A program made the position numbers and the translations under genes. A DNA stretch of 10,674 nucleotides from CAYQCH01 sp964415935. Its GTDB lineage: Bacteria; Patescibacteriota; Patescibacteriia; VMEV01; CAYQCH01. This document shows positions 6,596-10,674 of the stretch, piece after piece; the stretch's first letter is position 1; the number at the start of each line of letters is the position of its first letter. The stretch is taken from contig CAYQCH010000027.1 in the NCBI GenBank assembly GCA_964415935.1, positions 1 through 10,674 of the forward strand, written 5' to 3'. The notes under the pieces were generated by a model. That model did no database searches and was not told where the DNA came from. It saw only the letters and a program-made list of their open reading frames with translations.

Positions 6596-8107
6596 TTAGG
6601 TTTTTTTTGGAACATCAGATTCCGGCAACGGCTCTATGGTATCATCGGGGATTTCAACAAATGCCACGGGCTGCACGTTGGCCACAGCATCAAGCGCGGG
6701 TAACACATCTTGGTTTTCTTCAAGAGAAGGCTCGGGCAAAGCCGGTGGCTCCGGACGGTCGGGAACAGCGATGACGGATGTGCCAGCAATATCGACAGGC
6801 AGCGTCGGGGGCGGCTCGCTCTTGCGTGAACCGGTTCGCTTAAGCAGCGGCGCCTTCACCGAGGCCATTGGATAATGGTAAATAGTCGCCAATTCTTCCG
6901 TATTCAGGACATAGCCGCCCACGGCTTCTCCCGCGGAAAAACTGCGAGCTGCATACGCATTCATAAACTTCTGTTGCCGCACCGCCACGCGCGCCTTCTT
7001 TAGGGCGTAGTTTGCCTTTGTCCAAGTTTTCTTTCCTACTTTGAAATAATTGCGCGTGCCGTCATTAAACTGCTTTACTGCACCGATAACCGGGCCAAGG
7101 CCGCGCGCCTTACTAAACACGTCCTTACGCGCGATATAGACGATACGGATGCGCACTTTATACGCCAGCTTGGAAATTTTGCGCTCCATTTCCTCCACTA
7201 GCAGCTTCTCGCCCGGCGTGAGGTTTTGTACATTCGTGCGGGGAGATTCTCTGGACCCGCCTTCATCGCCGCCCGGCGCAAAATTGGGAAATACTACGCG
7301 CGTAATGAGATCAATCAAGCTGACGGGCACGAGAAGTGCGCGCTGCCACAAGGGTTTGGCCTTTTCGGGCCGCTCTTTTTCTACCAATCGGTCAATTTCT
7401 CCTTGCGCCCCAGGAATCCAGTCCGGGTCGACAATAGGCTTCATGAGCACCTGATACCAAATCTGCTCCCCCTTTCCAATCTTGCTCATGATTTCCAGCA
7501 GGCCCGCCATGGGGTCGACGAGCTCTCCACGGACCTTATCTTCAAACTCGCGGTATACGCGGATTGGATAGGCGTCAGGTTTAGCCAGGTTATACTCCGT
7601 GCCAAAGAAATCCCATTCCTCATCCGGCCACTGTTGCGGCACATCCTGGACATAATCACGGACCTCGGTGATTTCCGCGTCCGGGTACTGGGCGTAAATG
7701 GAAGCCTCTACGAGGTCACGCAAATCCTTGTGGCAACGGACCAAATATTGCACATAGCCGTCTATGCTGACAATTTCAAACGAAAACCATTCCTGAAACG
7801 CGCCGACCCAGTGCTGCTCCCACCAGGTAAACGTGCCATGCGCTCCTTCCAGCTGGTTAAAAATGGCCTCCATACCTGACGGCGTCTGCTCCGTGTCACG
7901 CGGAACGTCTACTGCCAATACGACGAATTGCCTATGGCCGGCAAACAGTTCGGCGATATAGTTGGTCCAGGCGTCATAAAATTCCATCAGAAACCACCAG
8001 ACCATGGGAATCCAGAGGATATTAAGCAATAACAACCCAGCCAAAAGCCAGGTTGGTGATTGTGCCCAGTCAAATATCCATGCCGTGGAAACGAACGAAA
8101 ATGGCAT
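6596..8107 (-). CDS. Conserved CPR-type one-helix membrane protein beside the ATPase
   Basis: 503 residues, function unknown. One transmembrane helix covers about residues 18-42, followed by an aromatic segment WWFLMEFYDAWTNYIAE. The long domain that follows (about 60-425) is mixed alpha/beta and probably cytoplasmic: it contains repeated D/E-P-D patterns, a Lys-rich helix (about 355-380) and YVLNTEELATIYHYP (399-413). The NTEELA-x-(I/L)-(Y/F)-H-(Y/F)-P element also appears in large archaeal and bacterial conjugation-type ATPase proteins. The end (430-503) is Pro/Glu-rich and disordered. The stop lies 2 nt before the ATPase start, which with the shared motif suggests the two form one complex. 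The ATG at 8107 is preferred: the frame is open up to 8167, but that extension would translate the upstream terminator hairpin. Confidence 0.7.
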   Translation of the reverse strand: MPFSFVSTAWIFDWAQSPTWLLAGLLLLNILWIPMVWWFLMEFYDAWTNYIAELFAGHRQFVVLAVDVPRDTEQTPSGMEAIFNQLEGAHGTFTWWEQHWVGAFQEWFSFEIVSIDGYVQYLVRCHKDLRDLVEASIYAQYPDAEITEVRDYVQDVPQQWPDEEWDFFGTEYNLAKPDAYPIRVYREFEDKVRGELVDPMAGLLEIMSKIGKGEQIWYQVLMKPIVDPDWIPGAQGEIDRLVEKERPEKAKPLWQRALLVPVSLIDLITRVVFPNFAPGGDEGGSRESPRTNVQNLTPGEKLLVEEMERKISKLAYKVRIRIVYIARKDVFSKARGLGPVIGAVKQFNDGTRNYFKVGKKTWTKANYALKKARVAVRQQKFMNAYAARSFSAGEAVGGYVLNTEELATIYHYPMASVKAPLLKRTGSRKSEPPPTLPVDIAGTSVIAVPDRPEPPALPEPSLEENQDVLPALDAVANVQPVAFVEIPDDTIEPLPESDVPKKT

Positions 8108-8118
8108 AACGTGAATAA

Positions 8119-8127
8119 AGTGTATCA
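8119..8127 (-). promoter_or_regulatory. Possible extended -10 promoter for the eight-gene operon
   Basis: TGATACACT on the minus strand fits an extended -10 element (TGn followed by TACACT, four of six consensus bases). No convincing -35 is present; at 17 nt it would be TTTTTG inside the terminator T-tract. Transcription would start about 5 nt before the ATG at 8107, giving an almost leaderless mRNA. The position, after a strong terminator and before a long gene run, is the main support. Confidence 0.35.
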
Positions 8128-8142
8128 GATTTCCCCCCAAGC

Positions 8143-8175
8143 AAAAAGCCCGCTTGCCCGCAGGCAAGCGGGCTT
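8143..8175 (-). terminator. Strong intrinsic terminator after the HARE-HTH regulator gene
   Basis: A perfect 12-bp GC-rich stem (8148-8158 region paired with 8163-8174) is closed by a 4-nt loop and, on the minus strand, followed by a TTTTT run (8147-8143). It lies 13 nt past the stop codon at 8189 and insulates the operon that starts at 8107. Confidence 0.92.
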
Positions 8176-8188
8176 CCCCGCACTATTT

Positions 8189-9304
8189 TTATTCTGTTGG
8201 CACCTCCACCTCGATGAGAGTGAATCGGCCGTCTTCGGTCTTCCCGAAACGCTCCTTGTTCATGAGCGCCAAATGGACGGTGCTTTTGCCAACCATGCGC
8301 TGTTTAAGCACCTCCTGAACAATTTCATCCCTGGAAAGCGGCGCGGCCGCATTGCGCAACACGCGCTCAATGACGTCAGCGACGACTCCGGGTTCATAGC
8401 CCCATTCCGCCAGGGCATAAATGCCGCGCCCCACCAGAACGTACTTTTTGTCTAAAATAAGCTCGTTATGGACGGTAGCCGGATAGGCGGTTTTATGATC
8501 GAATTTCAGTTCATTAATCTTATCGGCAATCTCCGTGAAATGAAGCGGCTTCTGCACATGCTTCAGCACCAAGTGGATCTTATCGTTCATGCGCTTGGGG
8601 GTGATACTGGACCACTCCACCTTGCCCCAATGACCAAAAATGTTCTGCTTCAGCTTCTTGGCGACGCGCAAGTGGGCGCGGACCACACGTTCATGCAGGT
8701 CCTGCTCCGCTGTACGCAAAAACTTTTCGACAAGCGCATCTTCATCCATCGGCTCGCCGTGCGCATGGACCACGCCAACGATGCGCTCAACCATTTCCTG
8801 AATGGCTTTATCTTCAGCCGTCACGATCTTCCAGGACGGGTGAAAATGCTCCGGATGATGGAAGCGGTCAAACTTTTCGGAAAGCAACCGTTCAATAAAA
8901 AACAACAAAATGGCGCGCTGCGTTTCTGACGTCAAATGGCGCTCTAAAATGCTGTCCAACAAATGTTCCTGCTGCATGACGCCGCCATGCTGATGAAGGA
9001 CCTGATGCAACACACTTTCAATGTGTTTGAGGTGGCCGGCGGCCTGCTCGGCCTTCTTCAGCTTCTTGATGCTGCCGGTTTCAATCTGGCGAACGCGCTC
9101 GCGGGTCACGCCGAACTGCTGGCCGATCATTTCCAGCGTCTGGGCCTCCTGGCCGTTGAGACCGAAGCGGCGGGTCAGCACCTGCTGCTCACGCTCGCTC
9201 AATTCAGAAAAAAGCAAAAACAAAATAGCCGCGGGGTCAAACGAATTCAACTCCTCTGCTTGCTTGTTTTCCAGCACTTTGTCGAGAATACCCTCGGCAG
9301 ACAT
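8189..9304 (-). CDS. Sigma-70 region 4 / HARE-HTH transcriptional regulator
   Basis: 371 residues from the ATG at 9304. Residues about 34-84 form a sigma-70 region 4 helix-turn-helix: LSEREQQVLTRRFGL, then the recognition part GVTRERVRQIE (65-75) and KKLKK. The middle (about 95-235) is helical and unassigned. Residues about 238-303 match a HARE-HTH winged helix (LHFTEIADKINEL ... TVHNELILDKKYVLVGRGIYALAEWGY), the domain known from the RNA polymerase delta subunit RpoE and from some restriction or chromatin proteins. A further winged-helix-like part (about 306-366, ending GRFTLIEV) follows. Sigma regions 2 and 3 are absent, so it cannot be a complete sigma factor; it may modulate RNA polymerase or bind promoter DNA. 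A GTG start at 9343 is possible but sits about 3 nt from the predicted transcription start. It has its own promoter and terminator. Confidence 0.85.
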   Translation of the reverse strand: MSAEGILDKVLENKQAEELNSFDPAAILFLLFSELSEREQQVLTRRFGLNGQEAQTLEMIGQQFGVTRERVRQIETGSIKKLKKAEQAAGHLKHIESVLHQVLHQHGGVMQQEHLLDSILERHLTSETQRAILLFFIERLLSEKFDRFHHPEHFHPSWKIVTAEDKAIQEMVERIVGVVHAHGEPMDEDALVEKFLRTAEQDLHERVVRAHLRVAKKLKQNIFGHWGKVEWSSITPKRMNDKIHLVLKHVQKPLHFTEIADKINELKFDHKTAYPATVHNELILDKKYVLVGRGIYALAEWGYEPGVVADVIERVLRNAAAPLSRDEIVQEVLKQRMVGKSTVHLALMNKERFGKTEDGRFTLIEVEVPTE

Positions 9305-9352
9305 AGATTTGTCGCAAAGACGAAAAAATTGTGTAATTAACACTTCGTGCGC

Positions 9353-9381
9353 AATTTAGCATAAAAACGTTATTTCGTCAA
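9353..9381 (-). promoter_or_regulatory. Sigma70-type promoter for the HARE-HTH regulator
   Basis: TTGACG (9381-9376) and TAAATT (9358-9353) on the minus strand are separated by exactly 17 nt. The predicted transcription start is near 9346, which leaves about 40 nt of AT-rich leader before the ATG at 9304. The site lies in the gap between the secF terminator and the regulator gene. Confidence 0.72.
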
Positions 9382-9443
9382 GGGACTTGGATTCTACGTT
9401 TTTCCCATACCCGGCAACCACCAGGGGACTGCGCAAATATATC

Positions 9444-9472
9444 AAAAAACCGCTTATTTTTAGCGGTTTTTT
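9444..9472 (-). terminator. Intrinsic terminator after secF
   Basis: An 11-bp perfect inverted repeat (aaaaaaccgct / agcggtttttt) with a 7-nt T-rich loop. On the minus strand the hairpin core is ACCGCT/AGCGGT followed by six Ts. It lies 22 nt after the secF stop. The symmetry would let it work in both directions, but no plus-strand gene needs it. Confidence 0.9.
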
Positions 9473-9494
9473 GTGCATAGGCCTTTATATCAGC

Positions 9495-10511
9495 CTACTT
9501 CCCCTTTTTGCCGGTGGCGGCCCAATTATGCCAGGTCACCAGGAGCGGGCTGGCCACAAAAATGGACGAGTAGGCGCCCATGGAGATACCCACGATCAGC
9601 GCAAACATAAAGGGCTTCAGGCTTTCGCCGCCAAAAATGAAAATGGCCAGGAGCACCAAAACCGTGGTCACGCCCGTGTTTATGGAGCGTGCCAGCGTCT
9701 GATTTAAGGATGTGTTTACGATATCGTCAAAATTCTCATTCAGACGCGGCAGATTTTCTCGGACTCGATCAAAAATAACAATACTGTCGTTAACTGAATA
9801 CCCAAGCACGGTCAGCAGTGCTGCAATGAATACGGTATCGATTTCCCAGCCAGTAAACGAAGCAGCCCAGACATAAGCGCCAAGGGTGATAATGACGTCA
9901 TGGAACAATGCGAGCACGGCGATGGCGCCATACTTCCATGATTTCACGGGCCAGGAGACTTTACGAAATGCCCAAGCCACATACGCCATAATAGCCAGAA
10001 GCACCAAAATAAGCGCTTCTATGGAACGCACTTTCAACTCGCGGCCGATGACGGGGCCAACCGTGTCAAAACGCTGCTCGATCACGCGGTTTTGATCCTG
10101 GACGGTTTCGCCATCCTCTCCTTCAAAAACCAAATCTACATCGCCCAGACCGATCGCGGATTCAGCGGAGGGTGTTACAGATACGCCCTTGTCTTCAGCT
10201 GACTGACCGATTTGCAGGCGAAGCGCGCGGATGATTTCCTGGTGTTTTTCCTCGGTGATTTCGGGCATGCGGATGATATACCCGTTTTCCGCGCGCTGGA
10301 TGCTAGCGGAATGGATATCCAACTGGGGGAAAACATCGCGCACGTCGTTCAGTTCAGGCACATCTTTGGTGTAACTCACCTCCAGGATGGTGCCGCCGGT
10401 AAAATCAATACCGTACGGTAATCCGTGTACCAGAATGCCGACAACAGACATAGCAACAAGTACTCCTGAAATCGCGTACCAGACCTTTCGCAACTTGATG
10501 AATGGAATCAT
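9495..10511 (-). CDS. secF: Protein translocase subunit SecF
   Basis: Inner-membrane RND-type subunit that works with SecD to pull exported proteins through SecYEG, using the ion gradient. The 338 residues carry the first transmembrane helix at about 10-29, then GIDFTGG (34-40), an extracytoplasmic domain, FDTVGPVIGREL (148-159) and a five-helix core with AHDVIITLGAY-like (FHDVIITLGAY 203-213), GYSVNDSIVIFDRVREN (237-253) and SLNQTLARSINT (268-279). All are SecF hallmarks. By eye, the segment between GIDFTGG and VGPVIG is about 30 residues longer than in E. coli SecF, with an acidic insert near 121-140. The ATG at 10511 is chosen, 19 nt after the secD stop; a TTG at 10559 would overlap secD by 29 nt and add sequence with no family match. 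Confidence 0.95.
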   Translation of the reverse strand: MIPFIKLRKVWYAISGVLVAMSVVGILVHGLPYGIDFTGGTILEVSYTKDVPELNDVRDVFPQLDIHSASIQRAENGYIIRMPEITEEKHQEIIRALRLQIGQSAEDKGVSVTPSAESAIGLGDVDLVFEGEDGETVQDQNRVIEQRFDTVGPVIGRELKVRSIEALILVLLAIMAYVAWAFRKVSWPVKSWKYGAIAVLALFHDVIITLGAYVWAASFTGWEIDTVFIAALLTVLGYSVNDSIVIFDRVRENLPRLNENFDDIVNTSLNQTLARSINTGVTTVLVLLAIFIFGGESLKPFMFALIVGISMGAYSSIFVASPLLVTWHNWAATGKKGK

Positions 10512-10530
10512 AACGTTGATATCGTGGATA

Positions 10531-10674
10531 TTAACCCCGCAGCCGAATACCGCTGCCAAAGAGGAATGAAATGCGGCGGATCGGCCAGGCTATGGACAGG
10601 CGCAGCAAGGCGCGCGTGACGACGATAGCGCTGAACATGCTGACCATGACACCGATAGCCAGGGTTACGGCAAA
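10531..10674 (-). CDS. secD: Protein translocase subunit SecD, C-terminal end (partial)
   Basis: The last 47 codons of a gene that begins beyond the window. The visible sequence FAVTLAIGVMVSMFSAIVVTRALLRL is the final transmembrane helix and exit motif of SecD (typical form F-A-x-T-L-x-I-G-V-x-x-S-M-F-x-A-I-x-V-T-R), followed by a short basic tail ending at TAA (10533-10531). It lies directly upstream of secF, the usual secDF order, so the two are co-transcribed. Too short to appear among longer open frames, but the family match is clear. Confidence 0.92.
   Translation of the reverse strand, partial: FAVTLAIGVMVSMFSAIVVTRALLRLSIAWPIRRISFLFGSGIRLRG

Noticed and set aside
7226..7879. Plus-strand open frame of 217 codons
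   Set aside because: Antisense to the membrane-protein gene; no domain, no promoter, and every supported gene is on the other strand.
8108..8167. 20-residue N-terminal extension of the membrane protein (start at 8167)
   Set aside because: It would translate through the terminator hairpin and would put 20 residues before the natural start MPFSF.
9305..9343. GTG start for the HARE-HTH regulator
   Set aside because: It lies about 3 nt from the predicted transcription start and lacks the T-ATG context; the ATG at 9304 is simpler.
10512..10559. TTG start for secF
   Set aside because: Overlaps the secD end and adds residues before the usual SecF N-terminus.
1..10674. CRISPR array, tRNA, rRNA, insertion sequence or prophage genes
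   Set aside because: No regularly spaced repeats, cloverleaf-like segments, transposase or phage motifs were seen on either strand.

Overview
The window looks like an ordinary chromosomal stretch of a Patescibacteria/CPR bacterium, probably Parcubacteria-like, with roughly balanced GC (my impression, not counted). The evidence is: a secreted protein with the WYVNP / GITN-type repeats common in CPR genomes; a TraG/VirD4-like ATPase paired with a one-helix membrane protein; a sigma-70 region 4 + HARE-HTH regulator; a CxxC zinc ribbon of the kind CPR proteins carry; and very tight gene packing. TGA is a normal stop here (mnmA, the methyltransferase and the ferredoxin end with it), so the recoded Gracilibacteria/Absconditabacteria are excluded. 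The exact phylum is inference. Every gene is on the minus strand, so transcription runs from high to low coordinates.

In transcription order: (1) the 3' end of secD (10674-10531) and complete secF (10511-9495), membrane subunits that assist Sec protein export, closed by a hairpin terminator at 9472-9444. (2) A monocistronic unit with a near-consensus promoter (9381-9353), a sigma-region-4/HARE-HTH regulator (9304-8189) and a strong intrinsic terminator (8175-8143). (3) A probable eight-gene operon from 8107 to 456 with intergenic gaps of 1-11 nt and one 4-nt overlap: membrane protein, TraG/VirD4-like ATPase, YtxH-like protein, three-cysteine ferredoxin, membrane-anchored double beta-domain protein, undecaprenyl-diphosphatase uppP, SAM methyltransferase and mnmA. 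(4) A near-consensus promoter whose -35 box overlaps the mnmA stop codon, driving a secreted repeat protein that runs off the left edge (407-1).

Functionally the window is mostly envelope and housekeeping: protein export (SecDF), recycling of the lipid carrier for wall polymers (UppP), tRNA wobble-uridine thiolation (MnmA), a putative DNA- or protein-translocating ATPase with a membrane partner, and several CPR-type proteins of unknown role. No mobile element, CRISPR array, tRNA or rRNA was seen.

The most unusual signal is in the translation starts. None of the 11 chosen starts has a recognisable Shine-Dalgarno sequence, and 10 of the 11 ATGs are directly preceded by T. Other points worth a look are the ATPase/membrane-protein pair with its C-terminal zinc ribbon, the three-cysteine ferredoxin lodged in an envelope operon, and the sigma-region-4/HARE-HTH regulator that lacks sigma region 2.
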